Shown here one piece after another: positions 1-6,573 of a stretch of 6,862 nt of DNA. The stretch spans positions 1 to 6,862 of the forward strand of contig CAZJXH010000209.1 in NCBI GenBank assembly GCA_964549475.1. Reading direction: 5' to 3'. The notes beneath the pieces were generated by a model. That model ran no database searches. It worked only from the letters and a program-made list of their open reading frames with translations, and was not told the origin of the DNA. Source of the DNA: JBBQKF01 sp964549475. GTDB taxonomy: Bacteria > Bacillota > Clostridia > Saccharofermentanales > UBA5734. Both the position numbers and the translations under genes were made by a program. How positions within the stretch are numbered: the first letter of the stretch is position 1; every line of letters begins with the position of its first letter.

Positions 1-176
1 AGTTTTAGTAAATTATGGAATACCAAAGATGGATTGGAACACGCAGATGCAAAATATTTATCTTTGATAGTTGCATTGATGCTCTCTCCAAGTGCACTTT
101 TTTGTATCATTTCAAGTATTGCAAAAGTCCTTCCCAAAACATACGCCGGATTTTTTGATTTTTCGTTTAAATACAT
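1..176 (-). CDS. cas11c: Putative Cas11c small subunit translated from inside cas8c (partial)
   Basis: An in-frame ATG at 176-174 (Met467 of Cas8c) is preceded by a purine-rich AAAAAGGAGGAGG run. The last GGAGG (189-185) lies 8 bases before the ATG, an ideal Shine-Dalgarno spacing. It is a stronger signal than the one before the cas8c GTG start. In characterised type I-C systems, the small subunit Cas11c is made by internal translation initiation within the 3' part of cas8c and forms the belly of Cascade. The position, reading frame and signal here all fit that model. The visible product begins MYLNEKSKNPAYVLGR and continues for 58 residues to the window edge. The prediction rests on position and the ribosome binding site; the protein end and its helical fold cannot be checked here. 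Confidence 0.72.
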   Translation of the reverse strand, partial: MYLNEKSKNPAYVLGRTFAILEMIQKSALGESINATIKDKYFASACSNPSLVFHNLLK

Positions 177-1574
177 TGTTAATTCCTCCTCCTTTTTCAA
201 TAATCTGTTTTTTCTGATAAGATATCCTTTAATAATTGATGCTCGTGCTTGTGAAATCTCAGTTTCAGCTTTTATTCTCATTATTGTTTGATTCAAGAGC
301 AGTTGAGGATACATTTCGCCGGTAAGTAATGATTTGGTTATTGCGCCTCCAAGAAGAGGATTCACTTTTTTATCTCTGCTATTAGTGCTGACTGTTGCAT
401 TCAATAAATTCCAGATCTTTATATGCTGTCTTCCATTTTTACCCCCGTAGATTGCAATATCATCATAATGCTGTTTTATTTTTTCACAAAAATTAGAAAA
501 GGCGTTCCGATAAAAAAAGCGTACAGAAAGACGTCCTGCGTTTGGAGATAATCCTAAAACACAGAATTCGGTTTGTGGGTCAATTTCTGTTTTATTATAA
601 ATTCCATTGATACCATCTTTAAGTATGCTTTTGACAGTTTCTCTGGTCTTAATATCTTCCGAAACAGATTCATCATCCGATTCATCTGGATTACTAAGTA
701 AACAATTGAATATTTTAATATAGCTGTTATTAATTTTTCCTGCCCAAAAAACTGTTGTGGCATCTCCGATCAATATTTTTTGATCCCGATTTGATAACAT
801 ATGTTGAAGAGCAGTTGCATATTTAAATGCAGCATCTTCACTGACTGCTGAATTTCTTGATTGCTCTAATCCATATGACTCATCGGCATCTTTATTAAAG
901 CAAACAAGTGAGGCTCCCATTGTACTGGCTCCGGTTACCCCATCAAACTTTTTATGCAACCTGGAAATAGATAATTGTTTACCAATTATCGAACATTGCG
1001 CAATTATTTGACCTTCCTTTTCATTAATTTGTTTATTTTTTTCCACCCAGATATCTACAATTTCTTGATTTTGATGAAAATACGCCTCTCTCCCTAATAA
1101 TCGGAATACTATATTGCCGGGAAATGCTTTCCCCTTTTCAGAATAATGCTTCATTATATTTTCGTTATCCCATGCAGTATTGATATCCCATGTTTCAAAA
1201 AATTTCTTGATTGCTATTGCCTCAACACAATTCGCATCTTTAAACATATTCAGATGAAGCTCTTTTGCTTTTTCAAATTTAATTTTTTCAATATTCTTAT
1301 ATCCTTTTTCACTGCTTATGCCAAATACATATTCGAAATTATCACAGATCGGAGATGCTGCAATGCCTGGTATTTTAAGGCTCTTTGGTGTTGTAAATAT
1401 CAGCGGCTTATTATTATTAAGCTGATTTAACGAAATAATATCAAGCAAATTTCCCTCTTCTGATAATATTGCCGCATAATTCGCCTTGACGGTTTGAAAT
1501 CCGTAAGGGCTGATTCCCGAGTTTATGTCATTGCTTAACAAATCGTAATAATCACATAATGATTTCAGTATCAC
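1..1574 (-). CDS. cas8c: Type I-C Cascade large subunit Cas8c (Csd1), 3' end outside window
   Basis: An open frame runs without a stop from a GTG at 1574 to the window edge, giving 524 complete codons. Family members are usually somewhat longer, so an estimated 50-100 residues are missing. The N-terminus (ILKSLCDYYDLL) and the central blocks GVTGASTMGASLVCFN (about residues 212-227), SYGLEQSRNSAVSEDAA (233-249) and IGDATTVFWAG (about 268-278) are typical of Csd1/Cas8c. From family knowledge, this subunit of the type I-C surveillance complex recognises the PAM and supports R-loop formation. The GTG start is chosen because it overlaps the cas5c stop (GTGA) and sits just after a GA-rich GGAGATGAGGTG stretch, which suggests translational coupling. 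The alternative ATG at codon 110 would remove conserved sequence. The gene is AT-rich like its cas neighbours. An internal start near its 3' end is listed separately. Identity is confident; the C-terminus is unseen. Confidence 0.93.
   Translation of the reverse strand, partial: MILKSLCDYYDLLSNDINSGISPYGFQTVKANYAAILSEEGNLLDIISLNQLNNNKPLIFTTPKSLKIPGIAASPICDNFEYVFGISSEKGYKNIEKIKFEKAKELHLNMFKDANCVEAIAIKKFFETWDINTAWDNENIMKHYSEKGKAFPGNIVFRLLGREAYFHQNQEIVDIWVEKNKQINEKEGQIIAQCSIIGKQLSISRLHKKFDGVTGASTMGASLVCFNKDADESYGLEQSRNSAVSEDAAFKYATALQHMLSNRDQKILIGDATTVFWAGKINNSYIKIFNCLLSNPDESDDESVSEDIKTRETVKSILKDGINGIYNKTEIDPQTEFCVLGLSPNAGRLSVRFFYRNAFSNFCEKIKQHYDDIAIYGGKNGRQHIKIWNLLNATVSTNSRDKKVNPLLGGAITKSLLTGEMYPQLLLNQTIMRIKAETEISQARASIIKGYLIRKNRLLKKEEELTMYLNEKSKNPAYVLGRTFAILEMIQKSALGESINATIKDKYFASACSNPSLVFHNLLK
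177..193 (-). promoter_or_regulatory. Strong internal ribosome binding site in cas8c
   Basis: On the minus strand, AGGAGGAGG (193-185) followed by the 8-base spacer AATTAACA leads directly to an in-frame ATG. The coding sense here is Lys-Lys-Glu-Glu-Glu-Leu-Thr. Other codon choices could encode these residues without an SD match, so the run may be selected for initiation. It decides the start of the predicted Cas11c product. Confidence 0.75.
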
Positions 1575-2254
1575 GCTCTCACCTCATCTCCTGTTTTTGT
1601 TAGATCCAGCACACCATCTATTAATACAGCGCGAAAAAAGCTTGGATTTACTGTTTGTCTGGTTTTTGTATCATTCAATGTAAAATTCATATCATAAAGC
1701 ATATAACCTAAGTCCATTTTACCGCTCAGATTACTTTTCGGCATGGATTCTTCATCTTCAACGATCCTAAAAGACGCTCCAAATTCTCTTGTTCCGAATG
1801 ATGGGTGATAAAAGCACTGTCCTTGGCGAAGCCGTCTCATAACAATATTATAATGTTTCTCAACTGTATCTGATTCACCTGCTTTTCCCGGATTAATATC
1901 AAAATGTGCTTCGATGACATATTCAACATTTTTTAAAATCATTGCCGCTCTTTGATGTCTGTTTTCAGTTGCAACGATGCTTAACGGCTCAGACTTCTCC
2001 ATTGCATTTTTAACATTGCTGATTTTTAAAACTTCTGATACCTCATTTCTTCGAATATTTGTGAAAACAATCGGATTAATTACATGAATTTTATCGATCG
2101 TCCATCTAATGGCCGGTTTCCAATAAATCGCTTCAATGATTCCTCTTGCTGCCGAAGGTGTCATGATATCATAGCTTACCCGTTCCACTTTCATCTCCGG
2201 TCGCGTAAAACAAGCATAGTCTCCCCAAACTCTTACTTTAATTCCATATCCCAT
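1571..2254 (-). CDS. cas5c: Type I-C Cas5 (Cas5c/Cas5d), crRNA-processing endoribonuclease
   Basis: This complete 227-residue protein begins MGYGIKVRVWGDYACFTRPE, the standard Cas5c N-terminus (RAMP/ferredoxin-like fold). In type I-C systems, Cas5c replaces Cas6: it cuts the CRISPR repeat RNA and stays on the crRNA 5' handle in Cascade. Residues matching the catalytic triad described for Bacillus halodurans Cas5d (Tyr46, Lys116, His117) appear here as Tyr44 (in IYWKP) and Lys133-His134 (in VEKHYN), so the enzyme looks active. Other family blocks are NRHQRAAMILK (98-108) and GQCFYHPSFGTREFGA (145-160). The ATG is 6 bases after GGGAGGG (2267-2261), which overlaps the cas3 stop codon. The gene follows cas3 by 12 bases and its TGA overlaps the cas8c GTG, so the three genes are surely co-transcribed. 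The triad match uses recalled reference numbering. Confidence 0.95.
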   Translation of the reverse strand: MGYGIKVRVWGDYACFTRPEMKVERVSYDIMTPSAARGIIEAIYWKPAIRWTIDKIHVINPIVFTNIRRNEVSEVLKISNVKNAMEKSEPLSIVATENRHQRAAMILKNVEYVIEAHFDINPGKAGESDTVEKHYNIVMRRLRQGQCFYHPSFGTREFGASFRIVEDEESMPKSNLSGKMDLGYMLYDMNFTLNDTKTRQTVNPSFFRAVLIDGVLDLTKTGDEVRA

Positions 2255-2266
2255 AGAAAGCCCTCC

Positions 2267-4507
2267 CTAAATAATACTGCATTCTGCATTTTTATTATTG
2301 TCACTAAAAATATCCAGTCCGGTTTCCTCATTATAATAATTATCATTGTTTAATATGATAAACCCATTCTCCAAATCATCTATTACATTATCATTTTTCA
2401 GTTTTGTATAGTCAGGCATATATACCGCAACTGTGTATTGCTGCAGTTTTCTAATTGTGTCAATGTTGAAATTATTACTTCTTATTTGTTTGATCAATAT
2501 TTCAGATTCACTATCTCTCAGATTTATGATAATACTTTTAGTATTTTCCTCAATTAGCTTAAAATTTTTGGCAACCGTCTCAAAATTTAGCTTTGTATTA
2601 TTCCCTTCAATACTGAATTCTTTAAGAATTTCTTTCGAGTCCAATACATTATTAGCAGTTGAACTATTATAGAGCAGATTGAAATATTTGGAAATCCCTT
2701 CCAGTCCAAATGCTTTTTCTTTCAATAATACCATGACTTCTTTACTGAAACTAATTGAGTTTTGAATGGCTCTAGGCGGCTTCCCAGTATCACTTATTGG
2801 ATCAAAGATAAGGACTTTGCCTAATTTTATTTTTCCTTCTCTGTTTGCTCTGCCTCCGGCTTGAACAATACTGTCAATGCCGGCAATACTTCTCATGACA
2901 AGTGGAAAATCAATATCTACACCAGCTTCGATAAGTGAGGTAGATATTACAATTACGTTTTCATTTGTTTGAAGTTTTTCTTTTATATGTTTGATAACAC
3001 CCCGTCTATCCATTGGGCACATTAATGTGCTTAAGTGATATGTATTTCCAGTACAATGCTGTTGAGCTAATTTGAACAAAGAATAGGCATGCTTTCTGGA
3101 ATTTACAATACAAAGGACTTTAGGATTATTCCTAATAATTTCAACAATTTCTTCATTTGTTTTTTTCCCAATAATCTCATATTCAACTCTTTTTAGGCTT
3201 TCTGCAAGATTAGCTGGGTTATCAATAATTTCGGTGATTTTCATTTTTTCATATTTGTATTTACTAATTGCTGGTTGAGTCGCACTGCACAGTACCGCTG
3301 TAACTTTATAATTTTGTACAAGCTCAGATATTGCATACATTGATGGAGATAAAAATTCTCTGGGGAGCATTTGCGCTTCATCAAATATAACAACACTCTC
3401 CGCGACATTATGAAGTTTTCTTGTTTTAGATGGTTTATTTGAGAAAAACGATTCGAAGAATTGAACATTTGTTGTTAATATTATTGGTATGTCCCAATTT
3501 TCACTTGCCCATCTTAAACTGTTCAGTACATCACTATTTTTTTCAGAATCAATATCTTCACTATTAGCAGTAATAGAATTATCCCTTACCTTATCAAGAA
3601 TACTCGAATTATCAACGTTGCTATGATGTTCCAATACATATTTTTTCCCTAGTCTTTTTGAAATAACATCAGCGTTTTGCTCGATAATACTTGTATATGG
3701 AATAACATAAATAATTCTTTTCAATTTATGTTTCACTGCATGTTTTACAGCAAACATAAGGGATGAGAGTGTTTTCCCTCCACCGGTAGGAACCGTAAGA
3801 GTAAAAAGTCCTTGGCTTGAATCAGCGGCGGATATGCACGATGCTAAGATATTTGCACGGATATTGTTAATTTTGCTTCCATCATTTTTAGGCATTTTTT
3901 GCATTAAAATATTTTCAAATTCAAGCATCGAATAAAGAACAGGTTCTCTCTTGATCCCTGTAACATATTCTTCTGTATCAGTCCAATCGGCATCCACTAG
4001 AGATGAAAAGAGCATTTTTAAATAGGTTGAAAATGCAAAACCAAGGTGTTTATTTTCATTGTTAATAATCTTATCTTTAAATGTCCTTGGTATTTCAATT
4101 TCGTCTGGATACTGTTCATCTTTTTTTTTATAATCATTAATCTGGGATGAATAAGTATCATCTCCAATATTGGTGCCACATCCACTGTTTTTTAATCCTG
4201 TATGATGACCGGCAATTACCATCCCATAAAGACGACCAATTTCACCACGGTATTCCATAAGATACTTAGCACCAAGAGTTGAATGATCCACTCTGATTTT
4301 CTGCCCTCGTATTCTTTTTTGAAAATCATATGAATATTTACCAAAATCGTGCAATAAGCCAAATGCACTTCCAACTTCTCCTGCACCAAAACTACTGGCA
4401 AATTTCTCTGCATATTTTGAAACATTTACTAAATGTGTCTTTAATTGCTGGGCTTCATAATCATTTGTATAATTTTTACCATCTTTAGTGTGGGCAATAT
4501 AAATCAA
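2267..4507 (-). CDS. cas3: Type I-C Cas3 HD nuclease-helicase
   Basis: This complete 746-residue protein is normal in length for a single-chain Cas3. An N-terminal HD nuclease domain carries His25, His53-Asp54 (LLHDFGK), His75, His101-His102 (AGHHTGL) and the LVDADWTDTE block (170-179). A superfamily 2 helicase follows: Walker A VPTGGGKT (239-246), DEAQ box (376-379), SAT motif (408-410), STSLIEAGVDIDF (522-534) and motif VI QAGGRANREG (549-558). All key residues look intact. By family knowledge, it is recruited by target-bound Cascade to nick, unwind and degrade foreign DNA with a 3'-to-5' ATP-driven motor. The start is TTG at 4507, chosen because GGGAGG (4520-4515) lies 7 bases upstream and the HD residues begin soon after. 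The first in-frame ATG (Met84) would delete the HD motif. It is the first gene of the operon, and the weak TTG start may limit its amount relative to Cascade. Confidence 0.97.
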   Translation of the reverse strand: MIYIAHTKDGKNYTNDYEAQQLKTHLVNVSKYAEKFASSFGAGEVGSAFGLLHDFGKYSYDFQKRIRGQKIRVDHSTLGAKYLMEYRGEIGRLYGMVIAGHHTGLKNSGCGTNIGDDTYSSQINDYKKKDEQYPDEIEIPRTFKDKIINNENKHLGFAFSTYLKMLFSSLVDADWTDTEEYVTGIKREPVLYSMLEFENILMQKMPKNDGSKINNIRANILASCISAADSSQGLFTLTVPTGGGKTLSSLMFAVKHAVKHKLKRIIYVIPYTSIIEQNADVISKRLGKKYVLEHHSNVDNSSILDKVRDNSITANSEDIDSEKNSDVLNSLRWASENWDIPIILTTNVQFFESFFSNKPSKTRKLHNVAESVVIFDEAQMLPREFLSPSMYAISELVQNYKVTAVLCSATQPAISKYKYEKMKITEIIDNPANLAESLKRVEYEIIGKKTNEEIVEIIRNNPKVLCIVNSRKHAYSLFKLAQQHCTGNTYHLSTLMCPMDRRGVIKHIKEKLQTNENVIVISTSLIEAGVDIDFPLVMRSIAGIDSIVQAGGRANREGKIKLGKVLIFDPISDTGKPPRAIQNSISFSKEVMVLLKEKAFGLEGISKYFNLLYNSSTANNVLDSKEILKEFSIEGNNTKLNFETVAKNFKLIEENTKSIIINLRDSESEILIKQIRSNNFNIDTIRKLQQYTVAVYMPDYTKLKNDNVIDDLENGFIILNNDNYYNEETGLDIFSDNNKNAECSII

Positions 4508-4580
4508 GATAATACCTCCCTTCGCTCGGTAATAGAACTGCTAATATCTCATGCTTCATTGTATTTTTTCACCTAGCTCA

Positions 4581-4586
4581 ATTATA
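4581..4586 (-). promoter_or_regulatory. Candidate -10 box of the cas operon promoter
   Basis: The minus strand reads a perfect TATAAT at 4586-4581, which would start transcription near 4574 and leave a leader of roughly 67 bases before cas3. No good -35 hexamer sits at the usual 16-18 base spacing (GAAATA or similar). The promoter may therefore depend on an activator, or be weak. The nearby dyad at 4597-4614 covers the -35 position. The call rests on the hexamer match and its location in front of the first gene of the operon. Confidence 0.45.
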
Positions 4587-4596
4587 ACTCTCGGCC

Positions 4597-4614
4597 TGTC
4601 CAATATTTCGGACA
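4597..4614. promoter_or_regulatory. Dyad-symmetric element at the -35 region of the cas promoter
   Basis: The 18-base element TGTCCAATATTTCGGACA has 5-base perfect arms TGTCC/GGACA around an AT-rich 8-base centre, with 7 of 9 symmetric positions matching overall. It lies directly upstream of the TATAAT box, centred about 31 bases before the predicted start site. This is typical of a dimeric regulator operator, either blocking RNA polymerase or standing in for a poor -35 box. The regulator is not known and I do not recognise the sequence as a named box. Confidence 0.4.
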
Positions 4615-4705
4615 ATTCTCAAAATATATCTACTATTTTATAATTTTGTAATACTACACAAATCGCTTTATCATTATCAGTGTAAATTGTAGTCTGTTTG
4701 GTAAT

Positions 4706-4742
4706 AAAAAATTCATACATTTGATGTTGATTCGATCAAATG
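4706..4742 (-). terminator. Weak hairpin with T-run downstream of ybaK
   Basis: Perfect 8-base arms CATTTGAT and ATCAAATG (4718-4725 and 4735-4742) enclose a 9-base loop. On the minus strand, six T residues (4711-4706) follow 6 bases after the stem. This is about 60 bases past the ybaK stop and could be a poor intrinsic terminator separating ybaK from the cas operon. The stem is AT-rich and the T-run is not adjacent, so it could equally be a protein-binding site or chance. Nothing else gene-like is seen in the 4508-4801 gap. Confidence 0.25.
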
Positions 4743-4801
4743 ATGAAAATCTTACTGTTTGTTCCCTATATTCTTATTTTATTATGTATTTACTTTTAAA
4801 T

Positions 4802-5287
4802 CTACTCCGTCAGTTCCGCAAACCCGGCTTTGGTGATTTGCATAAGATCATTGACAGGCAGCGTCATCTGAAGACCGACCTTCCCGGCGCTCACCGTGAT
4901 CTGTTCGAGAAGGACCGCCTGTTCGTCGATCGCCGTGCGGAATGGCTTCTTCATCCCCACCGGAGAACATCCGCCTTTGATATAGCCGGTCACCGGCGTG
5001 ATATCTTTCACCGGAATCATTTCAACCCGTTTCTCTCCGAAGTGTTTTGCCACTTTCTTGAGGTCCAGCTCGCAGGCCACCGGAATGACGCATACCAGAT
5101 ATTCCTTGCTGGATCCCTGTAAAACCAATGTCTTAAAGACGACTTCCGGGTCCAATCCGACTGCGCGGGCGACGGAAACGCCGTCCAGGAAGCCTTCCGG
5201 AGCTTCGTAAGTCCTTGCTTCGTAGGTTATTTTATTAGCGTCGAGAATCCTCAGCGCATTGGTTTTAATGATTTTTTCTTTTGACAT
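4802..5287 (-). CDS. ybaK: YbaK/EbsC-family Cys-tRNA(Pro)-type deacylase
   Basis: This complete 161-residue single-domain protein is typical in length for the family. By family knowledge, these cytoplasmic trans-editing enzymes hydrolyse mischarged aminoacyl-tRNA, classically Cys-tRNA(Pro), as a proofreading aid to prolyl-tRNA synthetase. Visible hallmarks are VVFKTLVLQG with the conserved lysine (Lys52), the block IPVACELDLKKVAK (68-81), and the GYIKGGCSPVG motif (101-111), which lines the editing pocket. The ATG at 5287 is preceded by AAGGGG about 8 bases upstream, a modest ribosome binding site; the stop is TAG. The gene has its own likely promoter (5345-5374) and is separated from amrS by 351 bases, so it is probably monocistronic. 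Its base composition resembles amrS and differs sharply from the AT-rich cas genes. The family is certain; the exact tRNA substrate is inferred. Confidence 0.95.
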   Translation of the reverse strand: MSKEKIIKTNALRILDANKITYEARTYEAPEGFLDGVSVARAVGLDPEVVFKTLVLQGSSKEYLVCVIPVACELDLKKVAKHFGEKRVEMIPVKDITPVTGYIKGGCSPVGMKKPFRTAIDEQAVLLEQITVSAGKVGLQMTLPVNDLMQITKAGFAELTE

Positions 5288-5344
5288 GGTCTCGCCCCTT
5301 ACTTCATCGCATCGTTTGGTTTCATTTCCTGTTTGTTAGTATAA

Positions 5345-5374
5345 ATTATACCAAAAAATCGGTATTCCTGCCAC
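5345..5374 (-). promoter_or_regulatory. Likely promoter of ybaK with extended -10
   Basis: The minus strand shows TATAAT at 5350-5345 preceded by TGG, making an extended -10 (TGnTATAAT). A GTGGCA hexamer (5374-5369) lies 18 bases upstream and matches the -35 consensus TTGACA at 4 of 6 positions. Transcription would start near 5338, leaving a leader of about 50 bases before the ybaK ATG. The extended -10 and correct placement make this the best promoter in the window. Confidence 0.65.
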
Positions 5375-5397
5375 GGCGACATGATATCCTTTTCTAT

Positions 5398-5533
5398 TCT
5401 TCTATCTTTCGATCCTTCGGTCCGCCTATTCTTCTATCTTTCGATCCTCCGATCCTCCGATCCTTCGATTCTTCTATCCTTCGATCCTTCGATTCTTCGA
5501 TCCTTCGGTCCTTCGGTCCTTCGATTCTTCTAT
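5398..5533. repeat. Array of 17 tandem degenerate octamers (consensus CCTTCGAT)
   Basis: Seventeen head-to-tail 8-base units run without a gap or a change of register. The main forms on the plus strand are CCTTCGAT, TCTTCTAT, CTTTCGAT, CCTCCGAT and CCTTCGGT; one outlier is CCGCCTAT (5422-5429). Variants recur in order: the pair TCTTCTAT-CTTTCGAT opens both unit 1 and unit 5, which suggests a 32-base higher-order duplication. The array lies between the amrS stop and the ybaK promoter. Because 8 bases repeat in register every 24, any reading frame gives an 8-residue repeat, which creates spurious Ser/Phe/Pro-rich open frames. It is likely a non-coding minisatellite grown by slippage. Any function is unknown. 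Confidence 0.93.
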
Positions 5534-5638
5534 GTTCTATATTTCATATTTAATCATACCGTGTTTAGTTTTTCATGTTTAGCGTTCATTTTTTACATTT
5601 TCTATTTCTCGTTTATCACTCTTGTTTATCTTTCCGAT
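5534..5638. other. AT-rich spacer after amrS, no gene seen
   Basis: The stretch between the amrS stop and the octamer array is AT-rich. It has no convincing open frame, RNA gene or terminator hairpin. Together with the array and the ybaK promoter region, it makes up the 351-base gap between amrS and ybaK. Confidence 0.6.
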
Positions 5639-6538
5639 TCAGACATTCCCGACATAAACAAATTCGAGATATTTCCGCGCGGTTTCAGCCAGCTCGTATA
5701 AAGTGTTCACCGGCGTGGCTGGTTTGTCCGACCATTCGAAGCGCGGGAAAAAGCGGGAGAGATGGAGTGGAATCTGCGGGGAGATCGCAGATAGGAACGC
5801 TGCGATTTCGGCGATTTCCGTCTTGGAATCATTGACATCCGGAATCACAAGAGTCGTGACTTCGACATGGCATTTTTCCGCACTGGCGAGGATGGTCGTT
5901 TTCACATCCTCCAGTCCGCCTTTCAGCGTCTTTTGGTAGAAATCGTTGTCAAACGATTTCAAATCGATATTCATGGCATCGATCCATGGAAGCAGGAGCG
6001 TCAGCGGTTCTTTGCAGATATATCCGTTTGTGACCAGGACATTGTACAGTCCGTTCTCTTTGGCCAGCTTCGCGGTGTCATAGACATATTCAAACCAGAC
6101 CGTGGGCTCATTGTATGTATAAGCGATTCCGATGTTCCCTTCCGGCTGCAGTTCAATCGCTTTCTCCACCAGGCTGCGGCTGTCCATCACGAATGTATCG
6201 ACTTGGTCGATGCTGCATCTGGAGATGCTGTGGTTCTGGCAGAACGGACATTTCAAATTGCATCCGACCGTCCCGGCGGACAGGATCATGCTTCCCGGAT
6301 GAAAGTGCCGGAGCGGTTTCTTTTCAATCGGATCGAGGGCGATGGATGCGATCCGGTTGTAATTCAGCGCATAAAGAACCCCGTCGATGTTTTTTCGCAC
6401 CCCGCATATTCCGGTGCTGCCAGGAATAATCCGGCAGCGATGGGGGCATAGATTGCACTGGACAACGCCCGGTTCTGGAAGGGCCTCATAAAACACGGCT
6501 GGTTTGTGCCCTGTGGTTGTGATGGAGCGTACCTGCAT
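5639..6538 (-). CDS. amrS: AmmeMemoRadiSam system radical SAM enzyme
   Basis: This complete protein has 299 residues counted from the ATG at 6538. It carries the radical SAM [4Fe-4S] motif C-x3-C-x2-C as GCNLKCPFCQN (Cys93, Cys97, Cys100). Upstream lies the family-specific cysteine block CNLCPHRC (28-35) with GICGVR (43-48), then DPIEKKPLRHFHPGS (69-83). Such enzymes cleave S-adenosylmethionine to a 5'-deoxyadenosyl radical. This family occurs with AMMECR1 and MEMO domain proteins, and its substrate is not established to my knowledge. The ATG at 6538 is chosen because AAGGAGG (6555-6549) lies 10 bases upstream. The ATG at 6574 and the TTG at 6577 would overlap the amrA stop and lack such a site. 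It follows amrA by 35 bases in an operon and is not similar to pyruvate formate-lyase activase beyond the shared fold. Confidence 0.93.
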   Translation of the reverse strand: MQVRSITTTGHKPAVFYEALPEPGVVQCNLCPHRCRIIPGSTGICGVRKNIDGVLYALNYNRIASIALDPIEKKPLRHFHPGSMILSAGTVGCNLKCPFCQNHSISRCSIDQVDTFVMDSRSLVEKAIELQPEGNIGIAYTYNEPTVWFEYVYDTAKLAKENGLYNVLVTNGYICKEPLTLLLPWIDAMNIDLKSFDNDFYQKTLKGGLEDVKTTILASAEKCHVEVTTLVIPDVNDSKTEIAEIAAFLSAISPQIPLHLSRFFPRFEWSDKPATPVNTLYELAETARKYLEFVYVGNV

Positions 6539-6548
6539 GAGTGTTTCC

Positions 6549-6555
6549 CCTCCTT
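6549..6555 (-). promoter_or_regulatory. Ribosome binding site that sets the amrS start
   Basis: AAGGAGG on the minus strand lies 10 bases before the ATG at 6538. It supports that ATG over the in-frame TTG (6577) and ATG (6574), which overlap the end of amrA. Confidence 0.7.
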
Positions 6556-6573
6556 TCCTCTTCACAACGGCCA

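Noticed and set aside
554..763. A small minus-strand open frame of 69 residues inside cas8c
   Set aside because: It is in a different frame from the Cas8c protein, which carries family motifs across the same bases (such as GDATTVFWAG). There is no separate support.
4721..5122. A 133-residue plus-strand open frame over the ybaK 3' region
   Set aside because: It is antisense to the well-supported YbaK protein, and its sequence resembles no family I know.
5281..5701. Overlapping plus-strand open frames with Ser/Phe/Pro/Leu-Arg repeats (FDPSILRS-like)
   Set aside because: They are the translation of the 8-base tandem repeat, which is open in every frame. They lack a convincing ribosome binding site and overlap the start of ybaK and the end of amrS on the opposite strand.
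5867..6451. A 194-residue plus-strand open frame opposite amrS
   Set aside because: It lies wholly antisense to a gene with clear radical SAM motifs, shows no recognisable domain, and is a normal shadow in a higher-GC gene.
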